A stretch of DNA of 64,000 nt from Serratia fonticola (GCF_001006005.1 NZ_CP011254.1:2356001-2420000); one strand, 5' to 3'; shown: positions 22,190-34,351, numbered from the stretch's first letter. The notes: generated by a model from the sequence alone, not told the origin. A program made the numbers and translations.

Positions 22190-22248
22190 TTATTTGGCAA
22201 CAGAATCACTGGGCTATTAGGCCCTTTTTTTATGTCTTGGGGGTGGGC

Positions 22249-22701
22249 TTGTCCACATTAGAGCAAAAATTAACAGAGATGCTTTCCGCACCGGTAGAGG
22301 CGTTGGGCTTTGAGCTCGTAGGCATCGAATTTATTCGGGCGCGCCAATCGACACTACGCATCTATATTGATAGTGACAACGGAATCAATGTTGATGATTG
22401 CGCTGATGTCAGCCACCAGGTCAGCGCTGTACTGGACGTCGAAGATCCGATCACGGTCGCTTACAACCTGGAAGTCTCCTCTCCTGGCCTTGAGCGCCCT
22501 ATGTTTACCGCGGAACACTATCAACGTTTTCTCGGTGACGAAGTCAGCGTTGTTCTGCGTATGGCGATACAAAACCGCCGCAAATGGCAGGGCATCATCA
22601 AGTCTGTAGAAGGCGAGATGATCACGGTTACTGTGGATGGGAAAGATGAAGTGTTCGCGCTGAGCAATATTCAGAAAGCGAACCTGGTACCCCACTTTTA
22701 A
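22249..22701 (+). CDS. rimP: Ribosome maturation factor RimP
   Basis: A 150-residue factor needed for 30S subunit assembly. It begins with TTG at 22249 ([11 protein letters not shown] follows, as in E. coli); a second in-frame TTG at 22237 would add four residues. The G-rich run GGGGGTGG just upstream serves as the ribosome binding site. The sequence ends [14 protein letters not shown], diagnostic of RimP. First protein gene of the nusA operon. Confidence 0.95.
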   Translation: MSTLEQKLTEMLSAPVEALGFELVGIEFIRARQSTLRIYIDSDNGINVDDCADVSHQVSAVLDVEDPITVAYNLEVSSPGLERPMFTAEHYQRFLGDEVSVVLRMAIQNRRKWQGIIKSVEGEMITVTVDGKDEVFALSNIQKANLVPHF

Positions 22702-22722
22702 AGTTTGGATGAGGCAACTAGG

Positions 22723-24231
22723 ATGAACAAAGAGATTCTGGCTGTTGTTGAAGCAGTTTCCAATGAAAAATCCCTACCACGTGAGAAGATTTTCGAAGCC
22801 CTGGAAACCGCTTTAGCCACCGCCACCAAGAAAAAATATGAGCAGGAAATCGAGGTCCGTGTCAGCATTGACCGCAAGACTGGCGATTTCGACACCTTCC
22901 GCCGTTGGGTTGCCGTTGATGAAGTGACCCAGCCAACGCGTGAGATCACGCTGGAAGCTGCACAGTATGAAGATCCGTCTATGGAATTGGGCGGTTATAT
23001 CGAAGATCAGATTGAATCTGTGACCTTCGACCGTATCACCACTCAGACCGCGAAGCAGGTCATCGTACAGAAAGTGCGTGAAGCCGAGCGCGCGATGGTG
23101 GTTGACGCCTTCCGCCAACACGAAGGTGAGATCGTCACCGGTGTGGTGAAAAAAGTTAACCGTGACAGCATAGCGCTGGATCTGGGTAGCAACGCCGAAG
23201 CGGTCATTGGCCGTGAAGACATGCTGCCACGCGAAAACTTCCGCCCGGGTGACCGTATCCGCGGTGTACTGTACGCAGTTCGTCCGGAAGCGCGCGGTGC
23301 GCAACTGTTCGTCAGCCGTTCCAGCCCGGATATGCTCAAAGAGCTGTTCCGCATCGAAGTGCCGGAAATTGGCGAAGAAGTGATTGAAATTAAAGCGGCA
23401 GCCCGCGATCCTGGCTCCCGTGCAAAAATTGCCGTGAAAACCAACGACAAGCGTATCGACCCGGTCGGTGCCTGTGTCGGTATGCGCGGTGCCCGCGTCC
23501 AGGCCGTTTCGAGCGAGCTTGGCGGGGAACGTATTGATATCATCCTATGGGATGATAACCCTGCACAGTTCGTCATTAACGCCATGGCCCCGGCAGATGT
23601 TGCCTCGATCGTGGTGGATGAAGATCGGTGCACGATGGACATCGCCGTTGAAGCCAGCAACCTGGCACAGGCGATCGGCCGTAATGGCCAAAACGTGCGT
23701 TTAGCTTCCCAACTGTTGAAACAGCATCGTGATGATGATCGCTGGGAACTGAACGTGATGACGGCGGACGATCTGCAGGCCAAGCATCAGGCCGAGGCTC
23801 ATGCCGCCATTGATACCTTCACCAAGTATCTTGATATCGACGAAGATTTCGCCACCGTTCTGGTCGAAGAAGGCTTCTCTACTCTGGAAGAACTGGCTTA
23901 CGTGCCAATCAAAGAGCTGCTGGAAATCGACGGTCTGGATGAAGATATGGTTGAAGCGTTGCGCGATCGCGCCAAAGCTGCATTGACCACGCTGGCCCTG
24001 GCACAGGAAGAAAGCCTGGGCGACCAAAAACCTGCTGATGATTTGCTCAACCTTCCGGGTCTTGAGCGCAGCATGGCCTTTAAACTGGCCGCGCGTGGGG
24101 TTTGTACGCTGGAAGATCTTGCCGAGCAGGGTGTTGACGATCTGGCTGATATTGAAGGGCTTAGCGATGAGCAAGCCGGCGAGCTGATTATGGCCGCACG
24201 TAATATCTGTTGGTTTGGCGACAACGCGTAA
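22723..24231 (+). CDS. nusA: Transcription termination/antitermination factor NusA
   Basis: A 502-residue RNA polymerase-binding factor acting in pausing, termination and antitermination. The order is: N-terminal polymerase-binding domain (1 to about 130), S1 domain ([18 protein letters not shown]), two KH domains (about 200-345), and two acidic C-terminal repeats with helix-hairpin-helix ([14 protein letters not shown] and [15 protein letters not shown]). The ATG at 22723 gives the [12 protein letters not shown] start. It lies 21 bases after rimP. Confidence 0.97.
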   Translation: MNKEILAVVEAVSNEKSLPREKIFEALETALATATKKKYEQEIEVRVSIDRKTGDFDTFRRWVAVDEVTQPTREITLEAAQYEDPSMELGGYIEDQIESVTFDRITTQTAKQVIVQKVREAERAMVVDAFRQHEGEIVTGVVKKVNRDSIALDLGSNAEAVIGREDMLPRENFRPGDRIRGVLYAVRPEARGAQLFVSRSSPDMLKELFRIEVPEIGEEVIEIKAAARDPGSRAKIAVKTNDKRIDPVGACVGMRGARVQAVSSELGGERIDIILWDDNPAQFVINAMAPADVASIVVDEDRCTMDIAVEASNLAQAIGRNGQNVRLASQLLKQHRDDDRWELNVMTADDLQAKHQAEAHAAIDTFTKYLDIDEDFATVLVEEGFSTLEELAYVPIKELLEIDGLDEDMVEALRDRAKAALTTLALAQEESLGDQKPADDLLNLPGLERSMAFKLAARGVCTLEDLAEQGVDDLADIEGLSDEQAGELIMAARNICWFGDNA

Positions 24232-24254
24232 TAACTGTAGCAGGAAGGAACAGC

Positions 24255-26942
24255 ATGACGACAGATGTAACCGTAAAATCGCTGGCAGCAGAGATACAGA
24301 CACCGGTTGATCGCCTGGTACAGCAGTTTGCTGATGCAGGGATCAACAAGTCTGAGACCGACTCTGTGACACAGCACGAGAAAGAAACCTTATTGGCGCA
24401 CCTGAACCGTGAACACGGTAGTGCGCCAAGCAAACTCACGTTGCAGCGCAAAACGCGCAGCACCTTGAATATTCCGAGCACCGGCGGTAAGAGTAAATCG
24501 GTGCAAATTGAGGTCCGCAAGAAACGCACTTATGTAAATCGCGATCCGCAGGAAGCCCAACAGGCTGAAGCGGCTGAGCAGGCACAGCGTGAAGCGGAAG
24601 AGCAGGCAAGGCGCGAAGCGGAAGAGCTAGCGAAACGCGAAGCAGAAGCTAAGCGCGCAGCCGAAGAGCAAGCCAAACGTGAGGCCGCGGAGATTGCTAA
24701 GCGTAATTCAGCGGAAAAAGAAAAAGTGACCAATCAACATACCGACGAAATGACCAAGCCAGCTCAGGCAGAAAAAGCACGCCGTGAAGCCGAAGCCGCC
24801 GAACTGAAACGTAAAGCGGAAGAAGAAGTACGCCGCAAGGTGGAAGAAGACGCCAAACGCGTAGCGGAAGAAGCGCGCCGTATGGCCGAAGAAAACGGTG
24901 AGAAGTGGGCCGAAGCCGAAGCAGCAAGCGCTGCGGTTGAAACAGCCGACTACCACGTAACCACCTCCGAGCACGCTCGTGCTGCCGAAGACGAAAACGA
25001 CGCCAAAGTTGAAGGTGAGCGCCGTAGCCGTACTCGTGGTGGCAAAGCGACCAAACAGAAGAAAGGCAACAAGCTCTCTGAGTCTAAAGCAGACCGCGAA
25101 GAAGCTCGCACCATGACCCGTGGCGGTAAAGGCAAGCGTAAGCCAAGCACCCTGCAGCAGGGCTTTAACAAGCCAGCTCAGGTAGTGAACCGTGACGTGG
25201 TGATCGGCGAGACCATCACCGTTGCCGAACTGGCTAACAAGATGGCGGTAAAAGGTTCTCAGGTCATCAAAGCGATGATGAAGCTGGGCGCCATGGCCAC
25301 CATCAACCAGGTCATCGACCAGGAAACCGCACAGCTGGTTGCCGAAGAGATGGGCCACAAAGTTATCCTGCGTCGTGAGAACGAGCTGGAAGAAGCGCTG
25401 ATGAGCGACCGTGACACCGGCGCTGGCGCCGAGTCTCGTGCGCCAGTCGTGACCATCATGGGCCACGTTGACCATGGTAAAACCTCTCTGCTCGACTACA
25501 TCCGCTCCACCAAGGTGGCAGTTGGCGAAGCCGGTGGTATTACCCAGCACATCGGTGCTTACCACGTAGAAACCGAAAACGGCATGATCACCTTCCTGGA
25601 TACCCCAGGCCACGCAGCGTTTACCTCAATGCGTGCTCGTGGTGCTCAGGCGACCGATATCGTGGTTCTGGTGGTAGCAGCAGACGACGGCGTGATGCCA
25701 CAAACCATCGAAGCCATTCAGCATGCTCAGGCGGCTAAAGTGCCATTGGTGGTTGCGGTTAACAAAATTGACAAGCCAGAAGCCGATCCAGACCGCGTCA
25801 AGCAAGAGCTGTCTCAGTATGGCGTTATGCCAGAAGAGTGGGGCGGTGAAGCTCAGTTCGTTCACGTATCTGCGAAAGCCGGTACCGGTATCGACGAACT
25901 GTTGAACGCTATCCTGCTGCAGGCCGAAGTTCTCGAACTGAAAGCGGTTCGTAGCGGCATGGCGAGCGGTGTGGTAATCGAATCCTTCCTGGATAAAGGC
26001 CGTGGCCCAGTGGCTACCGTACTGGTACAGGAAGGGACGCTGAACAAGGGCGATATCGTCCTGTGTGGCTTCGAGTATGGCCGTGTTCGTGCGATGCGTG
26101 ACGAATTGGGCCGTGAAGTGACCTCTGCCGGTCCTTCTATCCCAGTTGAGATCCTGGGCCTGTCCAGCGTTCCTGCTGCGGGTGACGAAGCGACCGTAGT
26201 GCGTGACGAGAAGAAAGCGCGTGAAGTTGCGCTGTACCGTCAAGGCAAGTTCCGCGAAGTTAAACTGGCTCGCCAGCAGAAATCTAAACTGGAGAACATG
26301 TTCGCGAACATGACCGAAGGTGAAGTTTCTGAACTGAACATCGTGCTGAAAACCGACGTACAGGGTACCTGTGAAGCGATTTCCGATTCACTGCAGAAAC
26401 TCTCCACCGACGAAGTGAAGGTGAAGATTGTGGGTTCTGGCGTAGGTGGTATCACCGAAACCGACGCGACCCTGGCTGCGGCATCCAACGCCATCATCCT
26501 GGGCTTCAACGTGCGTGCGGATGCTTCTGCCCGCCGCGTGATCGAGTCAGAAAGCCTGGATCTGCGTTACTACTCCGTGATCTATAACCTGATCGACGAA
26601 GTGAAGCAGGCGATGAGCGGTATGTTGGCGCCTGAGTACAAACAGCAGATCATCGGTCTGGCTGAAGTACGTGATGTGTTCAAATCACCTAAGTTCGGCG
26701 CTGTTGCCGGCTGTATGGTGACCGAAGGCAACATCAAGCGTCACAACCCAATCCGCGTGCTGCGTGACAACGTGGTTATCTATGAAGGCGAGCTGGAATC
26801 CCTGCGCCGCTTCAAAGATGACGTTAACGAAGTCCGTAACGGTATGGAATGTGGTATCGGCGTTAAGAACTACAACGACGTGCGCGTTGGCGACATGATC
26901 GAAGTGTTCGAAATCATCGAGATCCAGCGTACTATCGCTTAA
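24255..26942 (+). CDS. infB: Translation initiation factor IF-2
   Basis: GTPase that places initiator tRNA on the 30S subunit. It is 895 residues from ATG 24255 ([13 protein letters not shown]). The N-terminal part holds an IF2-N fold, then a long charged Arg/Glu/Ala coiled coil (about 95-215) and a basic linker. The G domain has GHVDHGKT at 403-410, DTPGH at 449-453 and NKID at 503-506. The C-terminal domains bind fMet-tRNA. Shorter isoforms from internal starts, known in E. coli, are plausible but not decidable here. Confidence 0.97.
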   Translation: MTTDVTVKSLAAEIQTPVDRLVQQFADAGINKSETDSVTQHEKETLLAHLNREHGSAPSKLTLQRKTRSTLNIPSTGGKSKSVQIEVRKKRTYVNRDPQEAQQAEAAEQAQREAEEQARREAEELAKREAEAKRAAEEQAKREAAEIAKRNSAEKEKVTNQHTDEMTKPAQAEKARREAEAAELKRKAEEEVRRKVEEDAKRVAEEARRMAEENGEKWAEAEAASAAVETADYHVTTSEHARAAEDENDAKVEGERRSRTRGGKATKQKKGNKLSESKADREEARTMTRGGKGKRKPSTLQQGFNKPAQVVNRDVVIGETITVAELANKMAVKGSQVIKAMMKLGAMATINQVIDQETAQLVAEEMGHKVILRRENELEEALMSDRDTGAGAESRAPVVTIMGHVDHGKTSLLDYIRSTKVAVGEAGGITQHIGAYHVETENGMITFLDTPGHAAFTSMRARGAQATDIVVLVVAADDGVMPQTIEAIQHAQAAKVPLVVAVNKIDKPEADPDRVKQELSQYGVMPEEWGGEAQFVHVSAKAGTGIDELLNAILLQAEVLELKAVRSGMASGVVIESFLDKGRGPVATVLVQEGTLNKGDIVLCGFEYGRVRAMRDELGREVTSAGPSIPVEILGLSSVPAAGDEATVVRDEKKAREVALYRQGKFREVKLARQQKSKLENMFANMTEGEVSELNIVLKTDVQGTCEAISDSLQKLSTDEVKVKIVGSGVGGITETDATLAAASNAIILGFNVRADASARRVIESESLDLRYYSVIYNLIDEVKQAMSGMLAPEYKQQIIGLAEVRDVFKSPKFGAVAGCMVTEGNIKRHNPIRVLRDNVVIYEGELESLRRFKDDVNEVRNGMECGIGVKNYNDVRVGDMIEVFEIIEIQRTIA

Positions 26943-26971
26943 GCCTCGAAAAACGCTTAAATCTGTTTTTA

Positions 26972-26990
26972 GGGGGGCCTTGTGCCCCCC
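26972..26990 (+). other. GC-rich hairpin between infB and rbfA
   Basis: GGGGGGC / GCCCCCC stem with a 5-base loop, followed by GATTTG, not a T-run. It is more likely an RNA processing or stability element than a full terminator. Confidence 0.45.
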
Positions 26991-27012
26991 GATTTGTCTG
27001 GAGGGTTTCCAA

Positions 27013-27423
27013 ATGGCAAAAGAATTCAGCCGCGGTCAACGCGTGGCACAAGAAATGCAAAAAGAGATTGCGATGATCTTGCAGCGTGAAGTCAAAGATC
27101 CGCGTGTCGGCATGGCTACCGTTTCAGGTGTTGAAGTGTCTCGCGATCTGGCTTACGCCAAAGTTTACGTCACCTTCCTGAACGTGCTGACCGAAAACCA
27201 CGATCCGGATCTGGTGACCAACGGCATTAAAGCGTTGCAGGATGCCTCTGGCTATATCCGTACGCTGCTGGGCAAAGCGATGCGCCTGCGCGTAGTGCCG
27301 GAACTGACCTTCTCCTACGATAACTCACTGGTTGAAGGCATGCGTATGTCCAACCTGGTGACCAACGTAGTGAAGAGCGATGCCGAACGTCGCAATGCAT
27401 CAGGCGATGAAGAGGAGGCTTAA
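27013..27423 (+). CDS. rbfA: 30S ribosome-binding factor RbfA
   Basis: A 136-residue KH-like protein that binds the free 30S subunit near helix 1 of 16S rRNA and is needed for cold growth. [20 protein letters not shown] and [14 protein letters not shown] are diagnostic. The start at 27013 follows GGAGG. Its TAA overlaps the truB ATG (TAATG), indicating translational coupling. Confidence 0.97.
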   Translation: MAKEFSRGQRVAQEMQKEIAMILQREVKDPRVGMATVSGVEVSRDLAYAKVYVTFLNVLTENHDPDLVTNGIKALQDASGYIRTLLGKAMRLRVVPELTFSYDNSLVEGMRMSNLVTNVVKSDAERRNASGDEEEA

Positions 27424-28367
27424 TGAGTCGCCCTCGCCGTCGCGGCCGTGACATTCACGGCGTACTGCTGCTGGACAAACCGCAGGGCTTGTCGTCTAAC
27501 GATGCCCTGCAAAAAGTAAAGCGTATCTACAATGCCAACCGCGCGGGCCACACCGGCGCGCTCGATCCACTGGCAACCGGTATGCTGCCAATCTGTCTGG
27601 GTGAGGCCACCAAGTTCTCCCAGTACCTGCTCGATTCCGATAAGCGTTACCGCGTGATTGCCCGTTTGGGCCAGCGAACGGACACCTCGGATGCCGATGG
27701 CCAGATCGTGCAGGAGCGGCCGGTAAACTTCACCCAAGCGCAGCTTGATACCGCGCTGGACACCTTCAGGGGTAACATCCAGCAGGTGCCTTCGATGTAT
27801 TCCGCACTGAAATACCAGGGCAAAAAGCTGTACGAATATGCTCGCCAGGGTATCGAAGTCCCGCGTGAAGCACGTAGTATCACCGTGTATGAGTTGCAGT
27901 TTATCCGCTGGGAAGGGGATGAACTTGAGCTGGAAATTCACTGCTCAAAAGGCACCTACATCCGTACCATCACGGATGACCTCGGTGAACTACTGGGCTG
28001 TGGAGCGCACGTGATTTATCTGCGCCGTCTGCAGGTGGCGAAGTACCCGATCGCCCGCATGATCACGTTGGAACAGCTGAATGCGCTAGTGGAGCAGGCA
28101 CAGGAGCAGAGCATTGCGCCGAGCGAACTGCTCGATCCGTTGCTGATGCCGATGGACAGCCCGGCCGAAGACTTCCCTGAAGTGAACCTGCTGCCAGCGG
28201 TAGCGGGTTACGTCAAGCAAGGGCAGCCGGTGCAGGCCGCAGGGGCTCCGGCCTCGGGTCTGGTGCGCATTACCGAAGGCGAAGAACGTAAATTTATCGG
28301 CATTGGCGAGATTGCCGATGATGGCCGAGTCGCGCCGCGCCGCCTGGTTGTCGAATATTTCGACTGA
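27423..28367 (+). CDS. truB: tRNA pseudouridine-55 synthase TruB
   Basis: Makes pseudouridine 55 in the T-loop of tRNAs and acts as a tRNA chaperone. It has 314 residues. The catalytic aspartate is Asp48 in [13 protein letters not shown]; a C-terminal PUA-like domain ends [14 protein letters not shown]. It overlaps the rbfA stop by one base. Confidence 0.97.
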   Translation: MSRPRRRGRDIHGVLLLDKPQGLSSNDALQKVKRIYNANRAGHTGALDPLATGMLPICLGEATKFSQYLLDSDKRYRVIARLGQRTDTSDADGQIVQERPVNFTQAQLDTALDTFRGNIQQVPSMYSALKYQGKKLYEYARQGIEVPREARSITVYELQFIRWEGDELELEIHCSKGTYIRTITDDLGELLGCGAHVIYLRRLQVAKYPIARMITLEQLNALVEQAQEQSIAPSELLDPLLMPMDSPAEDFPEVNLLPAVAGYVKQGQPVQAAGAPASGLVRITEGEERKFIGIGEIADDGRVAPRRLVVEYFD

Positions 28368-28377
28368 CCTGCCCGCC

Positions 28378-28406
28378 TTGCGATCGCCCTGCGCTAAGAG
28401 TAGAAT
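28378..28406 (+). promoter_or_regulatory. rpsO: rpsO promoter
   Basis: TTGCGA and TAGAAT with 17-bp spacing, 77 bases before the rpsO ATG. It matches the position of the main rpsO promoter in E. coli. Confidence 0.7.
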
Positions 28407-28482
28407 GGCGCAGCTTATGCATTGGGTTGCTGAATTAGAGATCGGCGCCTGTATTTATTATCTATAATTTTGGAGTATGACA

Positions 28483-28752
28483 ATGTCTCTAAGTGTTGAA
28501 GCTAAAGCTAAAATCGTAGCTGACTTCGGTCGTGGTACTAACGACAGCGGTTCTACCGAAGTTCAGGTTGCCCTGTTGACTGCGCAGATCAACCATCTGC
28601 AAGGCCACTTCTCAGAGCACAAAAAAGATCACCACAGCCGTCGTGGTCTGCTGCGTATGGTTTCTCAGCGTCGTAAGCTGCTGGACTACCTGAAGCGTAA
28701 AGATGTAGCACGTTACACCAGCCTGATCGAGCGTCTGGGTCTGCGTCGCTAA
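28483..28752 (+). CDS. rpsO: 30S ribosomal protein S15
   Basis: An 89-residue small-subunit protein that binds the 16S central domain and represses its own translation through a 5' leader structure in E. coli. The core [23 protein letters not shown] is unmistakable. The ATG at 28483 is used (GGAG eight or so bases upstream); the ATG at 28477 would add two residues. Confidence 0.98.
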   Translation: MSLSVEAKAKIVADFGRGTNDSGSTEVQVALLTAQINHLQGHFSEHKKDHHSRRGLLRMVSQRRKLLDYLKRKDVARYTSLIERLGLRR

Positions 28753-28769
28753 TCGAGCAAGTTTCAGTA

Positions 28770-28799
28770 GAAAGGGGCCAAATGTGGCCCCTTTCTTCT
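28770..28799 (+). terminator. rpsO: rpsO terminator
   Basis: GAAAGGGGCCA / TGGCCCCTTTC with a 4-base loop, followed by TTCT. In E. coli the equivalent hairpin is partly read through into pnp. Confidence 0.85.
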
Positions 28800-28858
28800 A
28801 GGAAGCATAAGCAAATCAGGTTAATGTATTACTGAGGATCTTCCGTTACAGAGGTTCG

Positions 28859-28912
28859 CGCGGCTAATGAGAGGCTTTATCTCATGAGAGATAAGGATTG
28901 TCATTAGTCGCG
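28859..28912 (+). promoter_or_regulatory. pnp: pnp leader hairpin (RNase III type)
   Basis: Twelve-base-pair stem CGCGGCTAATGA / TCATTAGTCGCG (one G-U) enclosing a second hairpin in the pnp 5' leader. In E. coli RNase III cuts this structure and PNPase then destroys its own message. The same architecture here implies the same autoregulation. Confidence 0.75.
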
Positions 28913-28992
28913 AGGATGTAGTGAGAAGGTCAGTGAACCACAGGCGTGTCGAGTCGAAGAACGATTGCGCGCCACCAATTAAGGATTAAATT

Positions 28993-31113
28993 TTGCTGAC
29001 TCCGATTATTCGCAAATTCCAGTATGGCCAACACACCGTGACGCTTGAGACCGGTATGATGGCACGTCAAGCCACTGCTGCCGTGATGGTGAGCATGGAT
29101 GACACCGCAGTATTCGTCACCGTAGTAGGCCAGAAGAAAGCCAAACCAGGCCAGAGCTTCTTCCCTCTGACCGTGAACTATCAGGAGCGTACCTACGCTG
29201 CTGGCCGTATCCCGGGTAGCTTCTTCCGTCGTGAAGGCCGTCCGAGCGAAGGCGAAACCCTGACTTCCCGTCTGATTGACCGCCCGATCCGCCCACTGTT
29301 CCCAGATAGTTTCCTGAACGAAGTGCAAGTGATCGCCACCGTGGTTTCCGTGAACCCACAGGTAAACCCAGACATCGTCGCGATGATCGGTGCCTCTGCT
29401 GCCCTGAGCCTGTCCGGTATTCCGTTCAATGGCCCAATCGGTTCTGCTCGCGTGGGTTACATCAACAATCAGTACGTACTGAACCCAACCACTGACGAGC
29501 TGAAAGAAAGCAGCCTGGATCTGGTGGTTGCCGGTACCGCTGGTGCAGTACTGATGGTGGAATCCGAAGCTGACGTGCTGAGCGAAGATCAGATGCTGGG
29601 CGCAGTCGTGTTTGGCCATGACCAACAGCAAATCGTTATCGAAAACATTAACGCTCTGGTTGCTGAAGCAGGCAAGCCGAAGTGGGATTGGCAGGCACCA
29701 GCGGTTAACGAAGCGCTGCATGCGCGCGTAACCGAGCTGGCCGAAAGCCGTCTGGGCGATGCTTACCACATCACCGAAAAACAAGAGCGTTACGCTCAGG
29801 TTGATGCGATCAAAGACAGCGTAGTGGAAACTCTGCTGGCGCAAGACGAGACTCTGGACGCGTCTGAAATTCAGGACATCCTGGGCACCGTTGAGAAAAA
29901 CGTCGTACGTAGCCGTGTGCTGCGTGGCGAGCCGCGTATCGATGGCCGCGAGAAAGACATGATCCGTGGTCTGGACGTGCGCACTGGCGTTCTGCCGCGT
30001 ACCCACGGTTCCGCACTGTTCACCCGTGGTGAAACTCAGGCGCTGGTTACCGCCACTCTGGGTACCGCGCGTGACGCACAGAACATTGATGAGCTGATGG
30101 GCGAGAAAACCGACAGCTTCCTGTTCCACTACAACTTCCCTCCGTACTCTGTTGGTGAAACCGGCATGGTTGGTTCACCGAAGCGTCGTGAAATCGGCCA
30201 TGGTCGTCTGGCAAAACGTGGCGTTTTAGCTATGATGCCTAAACCAGAAGATTTCCCGTACACCGTGCGTGTGGTGTCTGAAATCACCGAATCCAACGGT
30301 TCTTCTTCAATGGCTTCCGTCTGTGGTGCATCTCTGGCACTGATGGATGCGGGTGTGCCAATCAAGGCAGCCGTTGCAGGTATCGCAATGGGCCTGGTGA
30401 AAGAAGACGAAAACTTTGTCGTACTGTCTGACATTCTGGGTGACGAAGATCACCTGGGCGACATGGACTTCAAAGTGGCCGGTAGCCGCGATGGTATCAC
30501 CGCGCTGCAGATGGACATTAAAATTGAAGGTATCACCCGCGAAATCATGCAGGTGGCTCTGAACCAGGCCAAGGGTGCGCGTCTGCACATTCTGGGCGTG
30601 ATGGAACAGGCTATCAGCACGCCACGTGGCGATATCTCCGAGTTCGCACCGCGTATTCACACCATCAAGATCAATCCAGACAAGATCAAAGATGTGATCG
30701 GTAAAGGTGGTTCAGTCATCCGTGCGTTGACCGAAGAAACTGGCACCACCATCGAAATTGAAGATGACGGTACAGTGAAGATTGCTGCGACCGACGGCGA
30801 CAAAGCGAAGTTCGCTATCCGCCGCATCGAAGAGATCACCGCTGAGATCGAAGTTGGCCGTGTGTATCAGGGTAAAGTGACCCGTATCGTTGATTTTGGT
30901 GCCTTCGTGGCCATCGGCGGCGGTAAAGAAGGCCTGGTGCACATCTCTCAAATCGCCGACAAGCGCGTTGAGAAAGTGACCGACTATCTGCAGATGGGTC
31001 AGGAAGTACCGGTTAAGGTACTGGAAGTTGATCGCCAGGGCCGTGTGCGTCTGAGCATCAAAGAAGCTACAGCGCCAGAATCCGCTGCGGCTCCAGCACC
31101 AGAAGCAGAATAA
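28993..31113 (+). CDS. pnp: Polynucleotide phosphorylase
   Basis: A 706-residue phosphorolytic 3'-5' exoribonuclease of the degradosome. Two RNase PH-like domains (about 1-220 and 310-540) are followed by KH ([16 protein letters not shown] near 560) and S1 ([13 protein letters not shown] near 625) domains. The start is TTG at 28993, as in E. coli pnp, with AAGGA upstream. The RNase III hairpin precedes it. Confidence 0.97.
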   Translation: MLTPIIRKFQYGQHTVTLETGMMARQATAAVMVSMDDTAVFVTVVGQKKAKPGQSFFPLTVNYQERTYAAGRIPGSFFRREGRPSEGETLTSRLIDRPIRPLFPDSFLNEVQVIATVVSVNPQVNPDIVAMIGASAALSLSGIPFNGPIGSARVGYINNQYVLNPTTDELKESSLDLVVAGTAGAVLMVESEADVLSEDQMLGAVVFGHDQQQIVIENINALVAEAGKPKWDWQAPAVNEALHARVTELAESRLGDAYHITEKQERYAQVDAIKDSVVETLLAQDETLDASEIQDILGTVEKNVVRSRVLRGEPRIDGREKDMIRGLDVRTGVLPRTHGSALFTRGETQALVTATLGTARDAQNIDELMGEKTDSFLFHYNFPPYSVGETGMVGSPKRREIGHGRLAKRGVLAMMPKPEDFPYTVRVVSEITESNGSSSMASVCGASLALMDAGVPIKAAVAGIAMGLVKEDENFVVLSDILGDEDHLGDMDFKVAGSRDGITALQMDIKIEGITREIMQVALNQAKGARLHILGVMEQAISTPRGDISEFAPRIHTIKINPDKIKDVIGKGGSVIRALTEETGTTIEIEDDGTVKIAATDGDKAKFAIRRIEEITAEIEVGRVYQGKVTRIVDFGAFVAIGGGKEGLVHISQIADKRVEKVTDYLQMGQEVPVKVLEVDRQGRVRLSIKEATAPESAAAPAPEAE

Positions 31114-31129
31114 CTGTATCAACAGTTTT

Positions 31130-31160
31130 ACAGCTCCCTGCCGTAGGGCAGGGGCTGTTC
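31130..31160 (+). terminator. Hairpin between pnp and nlpI
   Basis: ACAGCTCCCTGCC / GGCAGGGGCTGT with one bulge, followed by TCTTAT. A weak T-run, so termination is probably partial and nlpI may be read from upstream. Confidence 0.5.
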
Positions 31161-31240
31161 TTATCACGTGGGTAGGATACTCGCGTATTAGCAAGCGGAG
31201 GACAGGACGTTCATCCAATGTTTGTCTTCGGGAGTGGGAA

Positions 31241-32125
31241 ATGAAGCCTTTCTTGCGCTGGTGTTACGTTGCGACAGCACTATTGCTGGCAGGATGCAGC
31301 AACCATGATTGGCGTAAAGACGAAGTTCTGGCTATTCCGTTGCAGCCCACGCTGCAGCAGGAAGTGATCCTGGCGCGCATGGAACAAATACTTGCCAGCC
31401 GGGCATTAACGGACGATGAGCGAGCACAGCTTTTATATGAGCGCGGTGTGCTGTATGATAGTCTGGGTTTACGTGCTCTAGCGCGCAATGACTTTTCACA
31501 AGCGCTAGCGATACGTCCTGATATGCCAGAAGTTTTCAACTACCTGGGCATTTACTTAACGCAGGCAGGCAATTTTGATGCTGCCTATGAAGCGTTTGAT
31601 TCTGTACTAGAGCTTGATCCAACTTACAATTACGCGCGTTTAAACCGGGGCATCGCACTGTATTATGGCGGCCGCTTCCCGTTGGCGCAGGATGATCTGC
31701 AGGCGTTTTATCAAGACGACCCAAACGATCCCTTCCGTTCGCTGTGGCTTTATCTGGTGGAGAGAGAAATCGATCCCAAGATGGCTACCGTATCGCTCCA
31801 GCAGCGTTATGACAAATCGGACAGAGGGCAATGGGGATGGAATATTGTCGAATTCTACCTGGGCAAAATCAGCGAAAAAACGCTGATGGAACGCCTCAAG
31901 GCAGATGCAACGGATAACACTTCGCTCGCTGAGCATCTCAGTGAAACTGACTTCTATTTAGGTAAGCACTACCTAAGTCTGGGGGACAAGGACACCGCTT
32001 CGGCGCTGTTCAAACTGACGGTGGCTAACAACGTTCATAACTTTGTTGAGCACCGCTATGCATTGTTGGAATTGGCGCTGTTGGGCCAAGAACAAGACGA
32101 CCTATCGGAATCGGACCAGCAATAG
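31241..32125 (+). CDS. nlpI: Outer-membrane lipoprotein NlpI
   Basis: A TPR lipoprotein that serves as an adaptor for the Prc protease and for peptidoglycan endopeptidases such as MepS. It is 294 residues with lipobox LLAGC and Cys19. TPR-type helices follow from about residue 60 ([46 protein letters not shown]). In E. coli nlpI lies in the same place between pnp and deaD. Confidence 0.95.
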   Translation: MKPFLRWCYVATALLLAGCSNHDWRKDEVLAIPLQPTLQQEVILARMEQILASRALTDDERAQLLYERGVLYDSLGLRALARNDFSQALAIRPDMPEVFNYLGIYLTQAGNFDAAYEAFDSVLELDPTYNYARLNRGIALYYGGRFPLAQDDLQAFYQDDPNDPFRSLWLYLVEREIDPKMATVSLQQRYDKSDRGQWGWNIVEFYLGKISEKTLMERLKADATDNTSLAEHLSETDFYLGKHYLSLGDKDTASALFKLTVANNVHNFVEHRYALLELALLGQEQDDLSESDQQ

Positions 32126-32242
32126 CTGACGGACACTTATCAGCCTGATTTACATTGGTTTTTTGACCAAAGTAATCGCCTTAACGGGCGAGGGCTTTTT
32201 TGTCTGTTTTATAATCTAATTTGAGCCGGTTCACACTTTTCA

Positions 32243-32323
32243 ATGAAAATGACTGAAAATTTTCTCGACGAGTTATGTAGACTGGCTGCCATTATTAATG
32301 AGGCACGTGTACATGACTACTGA
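32243..32323 (+). CDS. yrbN: Small conserved protein YrbN
   Basis: A 26-codon reading frame, [20 protein letters not shown] then ARVHDY, upstream of and overlapping deaD. Its last codons share 11 bases with the deaD start (ATGACTACTGA), so translation of the two is likely coupled. Its position and the [11 protein letters not shown] core match E. coli yrbN, a proven small protein of unknown function. It may act mainly as a translated leader for deaD. Confidence 0.75.
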   Translation: MKMTENFLDELCRLAAIINEARVHDY

Positions 32324-34271
32324 GCTTGAAACCTCTTTTGCTGACCTGGGGCTGTCTGCTCCGATCATTGCTGCCCTGACCGATCTGGGCTACGAAAAAC
32401 CATCACCGATCCAGGCTGAGTGTATTCCTCACCTGTTGAACGGTCGCGACGTGCTGGGCATGGCGCAGACCGGTAGTGGTAAAACTGCGGCGTTCTCGCT
32501 GCCCCTGCTGCACAACCTCGATGCAGCCCTGAAAGCACCACAAATCCTGGTACTGGCTCCAACCCGCGAACTGGCGGTTCAGGTTGCTGAAGCCATGACC
32601 GATTTCTCCAAGCACATGCATGGCGTTAACGTGGTGGCCCTGTACGGTGGCCAACGTTATGACGTGCAGCTGCGCGCTCTGCGTCAGGGCCCGCAAATCG
32701 TAGTAGGGACCCCGGGCCGTCTGCTGGACCACCTGAAACGTGGCACCCTGAACCTGTCTGGCCTGAAAGGCCTGGTTCTGGACGAAGCCGACGAAATGCT
32801 GCGCATGGGCTTTATCGAAGACGTAGAAACCATCATGGCGGAGATCCCGGCTGAACATCAGACCGCGCTGTTCTCTGCGACCATGCCGGAAGCGATCCGT
32901 CGTATTACCCGTCGCTTCATGAAAGATCCACAGGAAGTGCGCATTCAGTCCAGCATCACCACTCGCCCGGACATTAGCCAGAGCTACTGGACCGTGCAGG
33001 GCATGCGTAAAAACGAAGCGCTGGTGCGTTTCCTGGAAGCTGAAGATTTTGATGCGGCGATCATCTTCGTACGTACCAAAAATGCGACCCTGGAAGTGGC
33101 CGAAGCGCTGGAGCGCAGCGGTTACAACAGCGCCGCACTGAACGGTGATATGAACCAGGCGCTGCGTGAGCAAACCCTGGAACGTCTGAAAAGTGGCCGT
33201 CTGGATATTCTGATCGCCACCGACGTTGCCGCTCGTGGTCTGGACGTTGAGCGTATCAGCCTGGTAGTAAACTATGACATCCCTATGGATTCAGAGTCTT
33301 ACGTTCACCGTATCGGCCGTACCGGTCGTGCTGGTCGTGCTGGCCGCGCGCTGCTGTTCGTAGAAAACCGCGAACGCCGCCTGCTGCGCAACATCGAACG
33401 CACCATGAAGCTGACCATCCCTGAAGTTGAGCTGCCAAACGCAGATCTGCTGGGTGAGCGCCGCTTGGCCAAGTTTGCCGCTAAAGTTCAGCAGCAGCTG
33501 GAAAGCAGCGATCTGGATATGTACCGTGCGCTGCTGGCTAAGCTGCAGCCGGGTGAAGATCTGGATATGGAAACGCTGGCCGCTGCACTGCTGAAGATGG
33601 CGCAGGGCGAACGTCCTCTGATCCTGCCACCAGATCCAGTGTTCAAACCGCGTCAACGTCGTGAGTTCAACGACCGTGATGATCGCGGTGGCGAGCGTAG
33701 CAACGACCGTCGTCGTGATGCACGTCCAGACAGCCGTGATGGCGGCGCTGAGCGTCCACGTCGCGAACGTCGTGACGTTGGTGAAATGCAGCTGTACCGC
33801 ATTGAAGTTGGCCGTGATGACGGCGTGGAAGTTCGTCATATCGTTGGCGCGATCGCTAACGAAGGTGACATCAGCAGCCGTTACATCGGTAACATCAAGC
33901 TGTTTGCTTCCCACTCCACCATCGAGCTGCCAAAAGGCATGCCGGGCGAGATCCTGAATCACTTTACTCGCACTCGCATTCTGAACAAGCCGATGAACAT
34001 GCAATTGCTGGGCGATGCGCAGCCGCATGAACGTCGTGAGCGTCCTGCCGGTGGTAACGGTGGTGAGCGTCGTGGCGGTGCCCGTCCATTCAACGGCGAG
34101 CGTCGCGAAGGTGCACCAGCACCACGCCGTTCTTTCGGTGAGCGTCGTGAAGGCGGTAATGCTGCCGGTGGCGAACGCCGTGGCGGTAACTTCAACCGTG
34201 ACAAGCCAGCACCACGCCGTGACGATGCAGCAGCTCCTGCCGCACCACGTCGCCGTTTCGGTGATGCATAA
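32313..34271 (+). CDS. deaD: Cold-shock DEAD-box RNA helicase DeaD/CsdA
   Basis: A 652-residue ATP-dependent RNA helicase that helps 50S assembly and mRNA decay in the cold. Motif I AQTGSGKT is at 51-58, DEAD at 157-160, SAT near 190, and [15 protein letters not shown] follows in the second RecA domain. A C-terminal RNA-binding domain follows, then a tail of repeated GERREG/GGERRGG units rich in Arg and Gly. The ATG at 32313 overlaps yrbN; the in-frame upstream codons from 32298 are not conserved. Confidence 0.97.
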   Translation: MTTELETSFADLGLSAPIIAALTDLGYEKPSPIQAECIPHLLNGRDVLGMAQTGSGKTAAFSLPLLHNLDAALKAPQILVLAPTRELAVQVAEAMTDFSKHMHGVNVVALYGGQRYDVQLRALRQGPQIVVGTPGRLLDHLKRGTLNLSGLKGLVLDEADEMLRMGFIEDVETIMAEIPAEHQTALFSATMPEAIRRITRRFMKDPQEVRIQSSITTRPDISQSYWTVQGMRKNEALVRFLEAEDFDAAIIFVRTKNATLEVAEALERSGYNSAALNGDMNQALREQTLERLKSGRLDILIATDVAARGLDVERISLVVNYDIPMDSESYVHRIGRTGRAGRAGRALLFVENRERRLLRNIERTMKLTIPEVELPNADLLGERRLAKFAAKVQQQLESSDLDMYRALLAKLQPGEDLDMETLAAALLKMAQGERPLILPPDPVFKPRQRREFNDRDDRGGERSNDRRRDARPDSRDGGAERPRRERRDVGEMQLYRIEVGRDDGVEVRHIVGAIANEGDISSRYIGNIKLFASHSTIELPKGMPGEILNHFTRTRILNKPMNMQLLGDAQPHERRERPAGGNGGERRGGARPFNGERREGAPAPRRSFGERREGGNAAGGERRGGNFNRDKPAPRRDDAAAPAAPRRRFGDA

Positions 34272-34300
34272 TTGCTGACAACCCCTTACGGGTTAACAGC

Positions 34301-34324
34301 GTAGGGGCGCCGCATGCAGCGCCC
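34301..34324. repeat. GTAGGGGCGC palindromic repeat, copy 3
   Basis: GTAGGGGCGCCGCATG followed by CAGCGCCC, 24 bases, just after deaD and before its terminator. Same family as copies at 6872, 11703 and 40448. Confidence 0.8.
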
Positions 34325-34351
34325 TGACATTGATACGTTGTCAGTATGATC

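Noticed and set aside
24541..24900. Repetitive GAAGCGGAAGAG-like sequence in infB considered as a tandem repeat element
   Set aside because: It codes for the normal charged helix of IF-2 and stays in frame; not a separate repeat.
24530..25613. Minus-strand frames opposite the infB N-terminal region, one looking membrane-like
   Set aside because: They mirror the repetitive Arg/Glu/Ala codons of IF-2; the hydrophobic look is an artefact of complementing that sequence.
28930..30129. 399-codon minus-strand frame opposite pnp
   Set aside because: pnp is unmistakable on the other strand; the minus frame has no family resemblance or ribosome binding site.
34015..34278. Plus-strand frame of Val/Ser-rich protein overlapping the end of deaD
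   Set aside because: Alternate frame of the Arg/Gly-rich DeaD tail; no independent evidence of coding.
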